NCBI RefSeq assembly: GCF_035984545.1
Contig: NZ_JAXCHP010000001.1
Location: 4,163,008-4,227,007, forward strand
Length of the DNA: 64,000 bases
Direction of reading: 5' to 3'
Source of the DNA: Cryobacterium sp. GrIS_2_6
Lineage (GTDB): Bacteria > Actinomycetota > Actinomycetes > Actinomycetales > Microbacteriaceae
Shown: piece by piece, positions 45,238 to 54,369 of the stretch
Layout of the letters: each line of letters opens with the position of its first letter
How positions within the stretch are numbered: the stretch's first letter is position 1
Notes under the pieces: generated by a model
What the model was told of the DNA's origin: nothing
Databases searched by the model: none
Seen by the model: only the letters and a program-made list of their open reading frames with translations
Program-made: the position numbers and the translations under genes

Positions 45238-45939
45238 GTGCCTGATTTCGACGTCGACGCCCGTACCCACCGGGCCCTCTCCGGCGTGAGCCGACTCGCC
45301 CTGCTTGAGCTGCTCCGTACCCAGCAGATGCCGATGGATGTCCCGAAGATCGCGGCGGCGGTCGGTTTGCACCCCAATACCGTCCGCTCGCATCTTGATC
45401 GACTCCTCGAGGTCGGCCTCGTGGCCGAGGCGATCGAGGTGCGGACGCGTCCCGGCCGTCCTCGGATGCTTTATTCCGCGGTGCCCCGCGAGATCGATCC
45501 CCCAGAAACCGGCCCCGGCCACTCGGTTGATTCCTACCAGCTCCTCGCGAGTATCCTCGCTGACGGTCTGGCTGAGGGCCCGACCACCGGACCTCCGCGC
45601 GGTAGCGAACGGGCCGTCGAGGCTGGGCGGCGTTGGGCGGACAGGTTTGTGCCGTCCGAGGATTCAACGTCTGTCCCGATGGACCGTGATGTTGCTGTCG
45701 AGCGTGTTGTCGCGATTCTCGATGTCGTTGGTTTTGCCCCGGTGCTGTCCGGCGATCACACCGAGATCGAACTGCGTCGATGCCCATTCCTGGAGGTTGC
45801 GAAGGAACACAGTACCATCGTGTGTTCGGTGCACCGCGGGTTGATGCAAGGCGCACTGGACCGGATGAATGCTCCGTCGATCGGCATCCTCCTGGAGCCG
45901 TTTGGCCGGCCAGGAGCGTGTCTAGCACGTGTGCTCTAA
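45238..45939 (+). CDS. HTH regulator with cysteine cluster (SufR/ArsR-like), copy 1
   Basis: A 233-aa protein with a winged HTH (LLELLRTQQMPMDVPKIAAA followed by LHPNTVRSHLDRLLEVGLV) and a C-terminal sensor region with C182, C196, H199 and C228 (RRCPFLEVAKEH, VCSVHRGLMQG, PGACLARVL). This C...C-x2-H...C arrangement resembles SufR-type regulators that bind an Fe-S cluster and respond to redox state, iron or NO. The start is GTG 45238; the open frame back to 45130 runs into the divergent gene. It lies beside a paralogue and the radical SAM gene, so control of nitrate/NO genes is likely. Confidence 0.8.
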   Translation: MPDFDVDARTHRALSGVSRLALLELLRTQQMPMDVPKIAAAVGLHPNTVRSHLDRLLEVGLVAEAIEVRTRPGRPRMLYSAVPREIDPPETGPGHSVDSYQLLASILADGLAEGPTTGPPRGSERAVEAGRRWADRFVPSEDSTSVPMDRDVAVERVVAILDVVGFAPVLSGDHTEIELRRCPFLEVAKEHSTIVCSVHRGLMQGALDRMNAPSIGILLEPFGRPGACLARVL

Positions 45940-45995
45940 TACTCCCTTTGGGGGCTGCGGTGTCGGTCTGGCGACTGAGAGTGCATAGTTGACCC

Positions 45996-46733
45996 ATGTC
46001 CTCCCGCCCGCCATCGAGTTACCGTACGCTCGCGTCGTTCAGCCGAATCAAACTGCTGTACTTCCTGCAACAGCGCGGGACGATGACCGTCAGCGACCTT
46101 TCTGAAGCGACCGGACTGCACCACAACACCACCCGGGAGCATTTGCAGCGGTTGATAAGCGACGGATTTGTCACCTGCGAGCCCGAAGAACGCGACGTCA
46201 AGGGGCGCCCAAGAATCCTGTATAGCGCTGCCGCCGGGGTGGACCACTACGCGGGCTCAATCCGGGTTGCGAAGGTCGAGGCCGCCGAACGCCGGGGCGA
46301 CCAGGTGCGGCGGATGCTGCCTCTCACCGCGGCGATCGACTCACCGCTCCAGCGTCAGTTGGATGCCCTCGACGACCACCTCGACCAGACCGGTTTCGAG
46401 GCAAGGATCGATGCGGACGGACGTCACCTCACTCTGCACGAGTGTCCGTACAGCGAGATGGTCAAGGACCACCCTGAGGTATGCCGGGTGCACCTCGGTC
46501 TGGTCCAAGGAATCCTGCAACAGGCCGGCGGTCCGCTAACGGCCGATGCGTTGCATCCGCTTACCGAGCCGGACACCTGCACTCTGGACTTGAACTGGTC
46601 CCATCAGGGCGCAGAGTGTGAGGAAATCGAGGGAGACGACGGGGCGCAGCAGAGCGTCGACGTCGAGGTCGGTACCGATGACGTGCCCTCCGGCTTACGG
46701 GCGGTTATTTTTCACGGTGTTTTTCGCTTGTAG
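45996..46733 (+). CDS. HTH regulator with cysteine cluster (SufR/ArsR-like), copy 2
   Basis: A 245-aa paralogue of the preceding gene: HTH LLYFLQQRGTMTVSDLSEAT followed by LHHNTTREHLQRLISDGFV, and C150, C163, H166 and C195 (HECPYSEMVKDH, VCRVHLGLVQG, PDTCTLDL). Residues after about 200 are acidic, poorly family-like and run into the narG promoter region, so the natural end may be earlier and the tail could reflect a frameshift or lost stop. It is the nearest regulator to narGHJI and the best candidate to bind the shared element at 46707 and 55778. Confidence 0.78.
   Translation: MSSRPPSSYRTLASFSRIKLLYFLQQRGTMTVSDLSEATGLHHNTTREHLQRLISDGFVTCEPEERDVKGRPRILYSAAAGVDHYAGSIRVAKVEAAERRGDQVRRMLPLTAAIDSPLQRQLDALDDHLDQTGFEARIDADGRHLTLHECPYSEMVKDHPEVCRVHLGLVQGILQQAGGPLTADALHPLTEPDTCTLDLNWSHQGAECEEIEGDDGAQQSVDVEVGTDDVPSGLRAVIFHGVFRL
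46707..46721 (+). promoter_or_regulatory. 15-bp element upstream of narG, shared with narK
   Basis: ATTTTTCACGGTGTT with palindromic core CAC-G-GTG lies 91 bp before the narG start and recurs exactly, in the matching orientation, 86 bp before narK. It is probably the operator of a common regulator. It overlaps the 3' end of the upstream regulator frame. Confidence 0.65.
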
Positions 46734-46811
46734 CCCGTTCGGGTGGCCGTGAGACTCAGTAGCGAGGTTATTGCTGACTGCGGTGATGCCCGGGAGTGCA
46801 AGGGGTACGTC

Positions 46812-49800
46812 GTGAAAACTCTCAAGGACTCGAGCTTTTCCAAGCGGAGCGTGGGCAAGCCGGGCACGAAGCCGGGTATCGACAGTCCGATTGCGGACAG
46901 CATCCTCAACCTCGGTCGGTTCCTGCGCCGAGGGGAGACCTCGCCGGATCTGCGGTCTCTGTTCCTCGAAGGTGGCCGCAACGCCGACAGCTTCTATCGT
47001 GATCGCTGGACCCACGATAAGGAGGTGCGGTCCACCCACGGAGTGAACTGCACCGGCTCGTGTTCCTGGAAGGTGTACGTCAAGGACGGGATCATCACGT
47101 GGGAGACGCAGCAGACGGACTATCCCTCAGTCGGTCCGGACTCCCCGGAGTACGAACCCCGCGGCTGCCCCCGCGGCGCGGCCTTCAGCTGGTATACGTA
47201 CTCGCCGACCCGGGTGCGGTATCCCTATGTGCGCGGTGTGTTGCTCAACCTGTACCGCGAAGCCAAGGCGCGCCTCGGCGACCCCGTACTCGCATGGGCC
47301 GACGTCACTGGCAACCCTGAGTCAGCGCGGGCGTACAAGAGCGCCCGCGGCAAGGGCGGCCTCGTGCGGGCCAGCTGGGATGAGGCCGCTGAGATCGTCG
47401 CCGCAGCCCACGTGCATACCATTAAGACGTACGGTCCAGACCGGATCGCCGGCTTCTCCCCGATCCCGGCGATGTCGATCGTCTCGCAGGGCGTCGGCAA
47501 TCGATTCATATCGATGCTCGGCGGCACGATGCTGTCCTTTTACGACTGGTATGCCGACCTGCCCGTCGCGAGCCCCCAGGTCTTCGGCGACCAGACCGAC
47601 GTCCCGGAATCGGCCGATTGGTGGAACGCATCGTATTTGATCATGTGGGGCTCCAACGTTCCGGTGACCCGTACCCCTGACGCCCACTTCATGGTCGAAG
47701 CCCGCTACCGCGGCCAGAAGGTCATCACGGTCTCGCCGGACTACGCCGACAATTCCAAGTTCGCTGATGAGTGGCTCGCCGCACACCCGGGAACCGATGG
47801 CGCCCTCGCGATCGCGATGGGCCACGTCGTGCTCAAGGAGTTTCTCGTTGACCGGCGCACCCCGCGTTTTGTCGACTACATGAAGCGGTACAGCGATTCC
47901 GCGTACCTGATCACGCTCACGAAGCGTGGCGACGCCTACGTCCCGGGCAAATTCATGACAGCGGATGCCCTCCCCGACACGGCGGCCACCGTCGCGAGTG
48001 CTGCGTTCAAGCCGATCCTGCTCGACCAGGATGGCCGCACCATCATCCCGAACGGATCCATCGGGCACCGCTTCTCCGAAACTGACGTCGGCAAATGGAA
48101 CCTCGATCTCGAGGGAGTCGACCCGCTGCTCTCGATCATGGATGCGCCCGACTACGACGGTGCGTCCGCTGCCGTCGACATGCCCCGTTTTGACATCTCG
48201 CCCATGACAGACGAGGCCGGCGAGCAGCAGGCCGGTGGCGCAGGCATCATCCGCCGAGGTGTGCCCGTGCGGAGCGTCGCCGGAGAACTCGTGACAACCG
48301 TCTTCGACCTTCTCCTCGCCCAGTACGGCGTGGGCAGGGACGGGCTCCCCGGCGTCTGGCCGACCGGCTATGACGACGAAACCTCCCCAGGCACCCCAGC
48401 CTGGCAGGAGGGCATCACCTCCGTGCCGATGCAGGCCGCAGAACGCATCGGGCGCGAGTTCGCACAGAACGCCGAGGAATCGGGCGGACGCTCAATGATC
48501 CTGATGGGGGCAGGCACGAACCACTGGTTCCACTCCGACACCATTTACCGCGCCTTCCTCGCGCTCACGACCATGACCGGCTGCCAGGGCGTCAACGGCG
48601 GCGGCTGGGCGCACTACGTCGGGCAGGAGAAGGTACGCCCCCTCACGGGCTACGGCCAGTACGCGTTCGGACTGGACTGGGTGCGACCGCCGCGCCAGAT
48701 GATTGGCACCGGGTTCTTCTACCTCGCCACCGACCAGTGGCGTTACGACGGCCTCTCCGCCGACACGCTCTCGAGCCCGCTCGGGGTCGGCACCTTCGCT
48801 GACCGAACCACGGCGGACTGCCTCGTGGAGTCGGCAAAGCGCGGCTGGATGCCCAGCTACCCGACCTTCAACCGCAACTCGCTCGACCTTGTCGACGACG
48901 CCGTCGCGGCCGGGGTCGACCCTGCCCAGTACGTCGTCGAGTCGCTTGAGGACGGCAGCCTCGCCTACTCCGTCGAGGACCCGGACGCCCCGGAGAACTT
49001 CCCGCGCGTGCTGGTGGTCTGGCGGGCGAACGTGCTCGGCTCTTCCGGCAAGGGCAATGAGTACTTCCTGAAGCACCTCCTCGGCACGACGAGTGCCGTG
49101 CGTGCGCCGGAGTCCCCGCCCGAAAAGCGCCCGAAGACGATGAAATGGCACGAATCCGCGCCAGAGGGCAAGCTGGACCTGCTCGTCACAAGCGACTTCC
49201 GGATGACCTCGACAACTATCTTCAGCGACGTGGTGCTGCCGCCGGCCACCTGGTACGAGAAGAATGACTTGTCGACGACGGACATGCATCCTTTCATTCA
49301 CTCGTTCAACCCCGCGATCACCCCGCCGTGGCAGGCCAAGACCGACTTCGACATCTTCCACATCTTGGCGAAGAAGATTTCCGAATTCTCGGTCGAACAC
49401 CTCGGTGTGCGGAAAGACCTCGTAGCCGTCCCCCTGAGTCACGACACCCCCGACGCGATGGCAACCCCGCACGGAACCGTGCAGTACGGCCAGCCACTGG
49501 TGCCCGGGATCACGATGCCCAAGCTCGTCGTCGTCGAGCGAGACTATCCGGCATTCGCCGACATGCTCGGTGCCCTCGGCCCGCTCACGGCGAAGCTCGG
49601 CATGGTGACCAAGGGCGTCAAGTTCAACCCCGATGTCGAGGTCGACTATCTCGGCAAGAAGAACGGCCTGGTCGAGAGCGGCCCGGCCGCCGGCCGTCCG
49701 CGCCTGACAACCGCGAGCCACGCATGCGAGATGGTGCTTGCACTCTCCGGCACCACCAACGGGCGCCTGGGCACCCAGGGCTTCCGTCAGTTGGAGGAGC

Positions 49801-50600
49801 GTACGGGTATGAAGCTCGCCGACCTCGCGAGCGACAATGAGGGCCGCCGGTTCACCTACTCGGATGTCCAGGGCGCGCCGGTCCCCGTGCTCACGTCCCC
49901 GGAGTGGTCGGGCAGTGAGCACGGCGGCCGTCGCTACAGTGCCTTCACGATCAACGTCGAGCGGCTGAAGCCGTGGCACACCCTCACCGGGCGGCAACAC
50001 TTCTACCTCGACCACGACTGGATGATCGAGCTGGGGGAGCAGCTGCCGATCTTCCGGCCGCCTCTCGACATGCACCGCCTATTTGACGACTCGATCGTCG
50101 GCTCGACGGCGGCGACCGGTTCGACTGGGTCGAAGGGCCGCGCCGAGGTCGCCGTGCGCTACCTGACGCCGCACTCGAAGTGGTCGATCCACTCCGAATA
50201 CCAGGACAACCTGATGATGCTCTCGTTGTCCCGTGGTGGGCCGACCATCTGGATGTCCCCGCAGGATGCCGCCAAGATCGGCGTGCGCGACAACGAGTGG
50301 ATCGAGTCGTACAACCGCAACGGAGTTGTCGTCGCCCGAGCGATCGTGTCGCATCGGATGCCGGAGGGCACCGTGTACATGTATCACGCGAAGGACCGTA
50401 CGATCAACGTGCCGATCGCTGAAACGAGCGGCATGCGCGGCGGGACAAACAACTCGCTGACCCGAATCCTGCTCAAGCCCAGTCACCTGATCGGCGGCTA
50501 TGCCCAGCTGTCGTTCGCCTTCAATTACCTCGGCCCGACCGGGAACCAACGCGATGAGGTCACCGTGATCCGTCGACGCAGCCAGGAGGTTGAGTACTAA
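46812..50600 (+). CDS. narG: Respiratory nitrate reductase, alpha subunit
   Basis: Catalytic molybdopterin subunit (1262 aa) of the membrane-bound nitrate reductase. The FS0 [4Fe-4S] ligands are H76, C80, C84 and C119 (HGVNCTGSCSW, RGCPRGA). SFYDWYADLPVASPQ holds the molybdenum-ligand aspartate, and TWYEKNDLSTTDMHPFIHSF and ENHKTRI-type C-terminal MGD-binding blocks fit NarG. GTG 46812 follows AAGGGG at good spacing; the frame upstream to 46743 is not conserved. The gene is first of narGHJI, and narH follows immediately after its stop. Confidence 0.96.
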   Translation: MKTLKDSSFSKRSVGKPGTKPGIDSPIADSILNLGRFLRRGETSPDLRSLFLEGGRNADSFYRDRWTHDKEVRSTHGVNCTGSCSWKVYVKDGIITWETQQTDYPSVGPDSPEYEPRGCPRGAAFSWYTYSPTRVRYPYVRGVLLNLYREAKARLGDPVLAWADVTGNPESARAYKSARGKGGLVRASWDEAAEIVAAAHVHTIKTYGPDRIAGFSPIPAMSIVSQGVGNRFISMLGGTMLSFYDWYADLPVASPQVFGDQTDVPESADWWNASYLIMWGSNVPVTRTPDAHFMVEARYRGQKVITVSPDYADNSKFADEWLAAHPGTDGALAIAMGHVVLKEFLVDRRTPRFVDYMKRYSDSAYLITLTKRGDAYVPGKFMTADALPDTAATVASAAFKPILLDQDGRTIIPNGSIGHRFSETDVGKWNLDLEGVDPLLSIMDAPDYDGASAAVDMPRFDISPMTDEAGEQQAGGAGIIRRGVPVRSVAGELVTTVFDLLLAQYGVGRDGLPGVWPTGYDDETSPGTPAWQEGITSVPMQAAERIGREFAQNAEESGGRSMILMGAGTNHWFHSDTIYRAFLALTTMTGCQGVNGGGWAHYVGQEKVRPLTGYGQYAFGLDWVRPPRQMIGTGFFYLATDQWRYDGLSADTLSSPLGVGTFADRTTADCLVESAKRGWMPSYPTFNRNSLDLVDDAVAAGVDPAQYVVESLEDGSLAYSVEDPDAPENFPRVLVVWRANVLGSSGKGNEYFLKHLLGTTSAVRAPESPPEKRPKTMKWHESAPEGKLDLLVTSDFRMTSTTIFSDVVLPPATWYEKNDLSTTDMHPFIHSFNPAITPPWQAKTDFDIFHILAKKISEFSVEHLGVRKDLVAVPLSHDTPDAMATPHGTVQYGQPLVPGITMPKLVVVERDYPAFADMLGALGPLTAKLGMVTKGVKFNPDVEVDYLGKKNGLVESGPAAGRPRLTTASHACEMVLALSGTTNGRLGTQGFRQLEERTGMKLADLASDNEGRRFTYSDVQGAPVPVLTSPEWSGSEHGGRRYSAFTINVERLKPWHTLTGRQHFYLDHDWMIELGEQLPIFRPPLDMHRLFDDSIVGSTAATGSTGSKGRAEVAVRYLTPHSKWSIHSEYQDNLMMLSLSRGGPTIWMSPQDAAKIGVRDNEWIESYNRNGVVVARAIVSHRMPEGTVYMYHAKDRTINVPIAETSGMRGGTNNSLTRILLKPSHLIGGYAQLSFAFNYLGPTGNQRDEVTVIRRRSQEVEY

Positions 50601-52265
50601 ATGCGCGTAATGGCCCAAATGTCGATGATCATGAATCTCGACAAGTGCATCGGCTGCCACACCTGCTCCGTCACCTGCAAGCAGGTGTGGACAAACCGCA
50701 CCGGCGTCGAATACGTCTGGTTCAACAACGTCGAGACCCGGCCGGGCCTCGGATACCCTAAACGTTACGAGGATCAAGAGAAGTGGAACGGCGGCTGGAT
50801 CCGCAACAAGCGAGGACGCCTGAAACTGCGTTCCGGCGGTCGACTCAAGCGGCTCGCGACCATCTTCAACAACCCGGACCTGCCCGTCATCGACGACTAC
50901 TATGAGCCGTGGACTTACGACTACGACATGCTCACCAAGGCACCCCTGAGCACCGAAAGTCCCGTCGCCCGGCCCAAGTCCCTGCTGACGGGCAAGAACA
51001 TGGATATCAAATGGTCGGGCAACTGGGATGACGACCTCGGCGGCTCTCAGGAGACCGCAGCTGACGACCCCATTCTCGCGACGATGAGCGAGCACGTGAA
51101 GATGGAATTCGAGAACACCTTCATGTTCTACCTCCCGCGGATCTGCGAACACTGCCTGAACCCGGCCTGCGTCGCGGCGTGCCCGTCCGGTGCCATGTAC
51201 AAGCGCCAAGAGGACGGCATCGTCCTCGTCGACGAGGATGCCTGCCGTGGCTGGCGGATGTGCGTGTCGGCCTGCCCGTACAAGAAGGTCTACTTCAACC
51301 ACAAGACCGGTAAGGCGGAGAAGTGCACGCTCTGCTATCCGCTGATCGAACAGGGCAAGCCGACCATCTGCTCGGAGACCTGTGTCGGCCGGTTGCGTTA
51401 CCTCGGCCTGATGCTCTACGACGCTGACGCCGTTCTCGCAGCCGCGTCGATCGAGAACGACCAGGACCTGCTCGAGGCCCAGCGCGGGGTATTCCTCGAC
51501 CCGTTCGACCCCGAGGTCATCGCCGCGGCGAAGGCGGAAGGCATGGAGGACGACTGGATCCTCGCCGCCCAGAACAGCCCGATCTACAAGCTCATCTCCG
51601 AGTACAAAGTCGCACTGCCCCTGCACCCCGAATACCGCACGATGCCGATGGTCTGGTATATCCCGCCGCTGTCCCCGGTCGTTGATGTCATCTCGACGAC
51701 GAACAACGACGGCGAAGATGCTCGCACTCTGTTCGCCGCGATCGATAAACTCCGCATCCCGGTCGAGTACCTTGCCGGGCTGTTCTCGGCAGGCGACGTT
51801 GTGCCCGTTGAGTCCTCGCTCCGAAAACTCGCCGCGATGCGCTCATACATGCGCGACATCAACCTCGGGCGCGACCGCGACGAGTCCATCCCCGCCGCGG
51901 TCGGCATGACCGGAGCCGAGATCGAGGCGATGTACCGGCTCCTTGCGATCGCCAAGTACGAGGATCGCTACGTCATTCCCAAGGCGCACGTGGAAACGGC
52001 TCGCGAGCTCGAAGAGCTGGCATGTTCGCTGGACACGGACGGGGGACCAGGCATGGGCGGTCCGACCTCGACCGCGGGACCATATGGCAAGACTCCGGGG
52101 ATGCCGTTCAACGCTACCGTCGACAACTACAACGAGATGGTCGGTAAAGGCGGAGAGAAAACCAAACCGACAACCCCTGGCCGGATCAACCTCCTGAACT
52201 GGAACGGCGGTGGCCGACCGGACGGCTTATTCCCGCCCGTAGCAGACGCCGGGAGCCCCGCATGA
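50601..52265 (+). CDS. narH: Respiratory nitrate reductase, beta subunit
   Basis: Electron-transfer subunit (554 aa) with one [3Fe-4S] and three [4Fe-4S] clusters. Cysteine groups are seen in DKCIGCHTCSVTCKQVW, RICEHCLNPACVAACPSG, CRGWRMCVSACPYKK (tryptophan in place of a cysteine, marking the 3Fe-4S site) and KCTLCYPLIEQG. The ATG directly follows the narG TAA, with AGGAGG inside the narG end. The end overlaps narJ by four bases. Confidence 0.96.
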   Translation: MRVMAQMSMIMNLDKCIGCHTCSVTCKQVWTNRTGVEYVWFNNVETRPGLGYPKRYEDQEKWNGGWIRNKRGRLKLRSGGRLKRLATIFNNPDLPVIDDYYEPWTYDYDMLTKAPLSTESPVARPKSLLTGKNMDIKWSGNWDDDLGGSQETAADDPILATMSEHVKMEFENTFMFYLPRICEHCLNPACVAACPSGAMYKRQEDGIVLVDEDACRGWRMCVSACPYKKVYFNHKTGKAEKCTLCYPLIEQGKPTICSETCVGRLRYLGLMLYDADAVLAAASIENDQDLLEAQRGVFLDPFDPEVIAAAKAEGMEDDWILAAQNSPIYKLISEYKVALPLHPEYRTMPMVWYIPPLSPVVDVISTTNNDGEDARTLFAAIDKLRIPVEYLAGLFSAGDVVPVESSLRKLAAMRSYMRDINLGRDRDESIPAAVGMTGAEIEAMYRLLAIAKYEDRYVIPKAHVETARELEELACSLDTDGGPGMGGPTSTAGPYGKTPGMPFNATVDNYNEMVGKGGEKTKPTTPGRINLLNWNGGGRPDGLFPPVADAGSPA

Positions 52266-52954
52266 GGCTCCCGAAGCTTCCGCCCCGTAAAGTCACGGCA
52301 ATCCCGCTCAGTGCCGAGGACGGGGCCATTGCACACATGGCCGCGTCGATCCTGCTCGACTACCCGACCGCCTCGCGTCGTGCTCGCTTCGGGACGGTCG
52401 CGGAGTCTGTTACATTGCTGCCGCATCCGCTTCGGACCGCTTTCGAAGCGTTCTTGACCGCCGCGGGGGAGATGGGCCAGCAGGAGCTTGAGGTGCATTT
52501 CACGGCGACCTTCGACCTCAAGCGCAAGTGCTGCCCGTACCTCTCGTACTACGCGGCCGGCGATACGCGCCGCCGCGGCATGGCCCTCGTGCGTTTTATC
52601 GAGGCGTATCACGCGGCTGGCTGGGAGGTCGCGGCGGACGAACTACCCGACTACCTGCCCATGGTTCTTGAATTCTCGGCCCTCAGCGATTCACCCATCG
52701 CGCAGGAGCTGCTCGCGGCTCATCGGGACGGCATTGAGGTGCTCCGCACCGCACTCGAAACCATCGAGAGCCCCTACGCGCACGTCGTTGAGGCTGTGTC
52801 GCTCTCGCTTCCTGCCATCGATGAGGAAACTCGGGAGCGATATCTCAACCTCGTCAACGAGGGCCCGCCGACCGAAACAGTCGGTATGACCTTCCTTGGC
52901 AATCTGAAACCATTTTCGCCGTCCGGCATCGCGAGTGAGGAACTCAGGGTATGA
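52262..52954 (+). CDS. narJ: Nitrate reductase assembly chaperone
   Basis: A 230-aa cytoplasmic chaperone that holds NarGH for cofactor insertion before membrane attachment. TFDLKRKCCPYLSYYAAGDT and RRRGMALVRFIEAYHAAGWE are typical blocks of the NarJ fold (TorD/DmsD superfamily). ATG 52262 overlaps the narH stop, and its own stop overlaps narI, so subunit stoichiometry is coupled. Confidence 0.93.
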   Translation: MRLPKLPPRKVTAIPLSAEDGAIAHMAASILLDYPTASRRARFGTVAESVTLLPHPLRTAFEAFLTAAGEMGQQELEVHFTATFDLKRKCCPYLSYYAAGDTRRRGMALVRFIEAYHAAGWEVAADELPDYLPMVLEFSALSDSPIAQELLAAHRDGIEVLRTALETIESPYAHVVEAVSLSLPAIDEETRERYLNLVNEGPPTETVGMTFLGNLKPFSPSGIASEELRV

Positions 52955-53724
52955 ACCCGATGGACTTTCTATTGTGGGTGGCGTTCCCTTACGCGGCCAT
53001 GGCCGTCTTCGTGGTCGGCCACATTTTCCGCTATCGGCACGACCAGTTCGGCTGGACCTCCCGCTCGAGCCAGGTCTACGAAAACCGGCTACTGCGCTGG
53101 GGATCGCCGATGTTCCACTACGGCATCCTCATGGTGCTGGGCGGTCACGTGGTCGGCCTGCTCGTGCCCAAGGAATGGCTCGAGTTCGTCGGTGTCTCCA
53201 ATGAGATCTACCACGTGGGCGCCACCTGGCTCGGTAGTATCGCGGCCGTGCTCACTCTCGCCGGGCTCGCCATCCTGATCTACCGGCGCAGGCTCAATAC
53301 CCGGGTGCTGCTCGCGACCACGGTGATGGACAAGGCCATGTACGCCCTCCTGGGGACGACCCTGCTCTTTGGGACCACCGCGACGGTTCTCTTCCAGGTA
53401 CTTGGTGCCGGATATGACTACCGGGGCACGATTTCGCCGTGGGTGCGCGGCCTCCTCTCCGCGCAGCCCGACCCAGCCCTGATGGCCAACGTGCCATTCT
53501 TCTTCCAGCTGCACGTTCTGAGCGCGACACTGCTGTTCCTGCTGTGGCCCTTCACCAGGCTTGTGCACGTCTTTTCCGCGCCGATCGGATATTTTGTGCG
53601 ACCGTACATCGTGTACCGCTCGCGGGATACCCACCGGGGATCCGGGGCTCGTAAGGCCCGACGCGGTTGGGAGAAGAGCGTGCTGCCGACATCCGCCCGT
53701 GACAAGGATGCCGCCCGCCGCTGA
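52951..53724 (+). CDS. narI: Respiratory nitrate reductase, gamma subunit (cytochrome b)
   Basis: A 257-aa membrane subunit with five helices that oxidises menaquinol and passes electrons to NarH. Expected di-haem b histidines lie in the conserved blocks AVFVVGHIFRYRHDQFGWT, MFHYGILMVLGGHVVGLL, FFFQLHVLSATLLFLLWPF and RLVHVFSAPIGYFVRPYIVY. Length and helix pattern are normal. Only ten bases separate its stop from the convergent Cld-like gene. Confidence 0.95.
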   Translation: MNPMDFLLWVAFPYAAMAVFVVGHIFRYRHDQFGWTSRSSQVYENRLLRWGSPMFHYGILMVLGGHVVGLLVPKEWLEFVGVSNEIYHVGATWLGSIAAVLTLAGLAILIYRRRLNTRVLLATTVMDKAMYALLGTTLLFGTTATVLFQVLGAGYDYRGTISPWVRGLLSAQPDPALMANVPFFFQLHVLSATLLFLLWPFTRLVHVFSAPIGYFVRPYIVYRSRDTHRGSGARKARRGWEKSVLPTSARDKDAARR

Positions 53725-53734
53725 ATCGGCCGAT

Positions 53735-54274
53735 CTAGCGGCTGAGACGAATATCGACCTCACGCTCGACGTAGTCCCATTCGCGACTCGTGCGCAGCCG
53801 TGCCAGGAGTTCCTCGAACGCGGACGCGTCCCCGGCCGCGTATTCGAACCAGGTTAGGAAGTCGAAGGGTTCACCCAGATCACGGCTGTGGTAGAGCTGC
53901 CGAGCGACCGCAGGCAGGTATTCGAGCCCGACCGCGATGTGGTGGCTCGTCTCCTCGAATACCGCCCTCCGCTCATCCTGGGGGAGATCCCACCAGCGGG
54001 CGGTCTTCGTGATCGGGATGAGCGCGGCGCACCGGGCCTCTGGTCGGCCGAGGGCAGGCTGGACGGCGACGAGAGCTGCCTGCTCGGAGCGCTCCGTGTA
54101 GCGCTTGTAGCTCGTCGCGCCACTTAGCATCCACGCGGATTCTGGGCTTACGGTCCGCGGTAGCGCTGACACCTCCAGGCGTTCGGCCGTGGCAAGCGAG
54201 GGACCCGTGACAGCGAGAATGCGATCGATCTGCCAGGTTCCAGTGGCGCCTGCGGTGAATCGCGTGAGCGCCAT
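53735..54274 (-). CDS. Chlorite-dismutase-family haem protein
   Basis: A 179-aa short (lineage-II-type) Cld-like protein. ARWWDLPQDERRAVFEETSH, LPAVARQLYHSRDLGEPFDF and LTWFEYAAGD are the family's core, with a histidine and the R-D-L-G element at the haem pocket. Members detoxify chlorite or serve other haem functions. Nitrate reductase can make chlorite from chlorate, so a protective role next to narGHJI is plausible but unproved. No ribosome site precedes ATG 54274; instead a 13-bp hairpin ends 12 bp before it. Confidence 0.82.
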   Translation of the reverse strand: MALTRFTAGATGTWQIDRILAVTGPSLATAERLEVSALPRTVSPESAWMLSGATSYKRYTERSEQAALVAVQPALGRPEARCAALIPITKTARWWDLPQDERRAVFEETSHHIAVGLEYLPAVARQLYHSRDLGEPFDFLTWFEYAAGDASAFEELLARLRTSREWDYVEREVDIRLSR

Positions 54275-54285
54275 GCTTCGACGTT

Positions 54286-54332
54286 AGCAGGCCCGCCGCG
54301 CGGCCAGATAGGCCAGGGACGGCGGGCCTGCT
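54286..54332 (-). terminator. Strong hairpin between narK and the Cld-like gene
   Basis: AGCAGGCCCGCCG (54286-54298) and CGGCGGGCCTGCT (54320-54332) form a perfect 13-bp stem with nested GGCC pairs. On the minus strand it follows narK and sits just before the Cld-like start, so it may end narK transcription or control expression of the next gene. Confidence 0.7.
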
Positions 54333-54369
54333 CTCCGGGGTTGAGCTCGCTCGCATCAGCCTGCTCAGG

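Noticed and set aside
48492..50075. 527-codon frame antisense to narG
   Set aside because: NarG motifs and length are clear on the plus strand; the antisense product is a typical GC shadow.
50079..51626. 515-codon frame antisense to the narG end and narH
   Set aside because: It lies across a gene boundary and opposite cysteine-cluster motifs of NarH, with no ribosome site.
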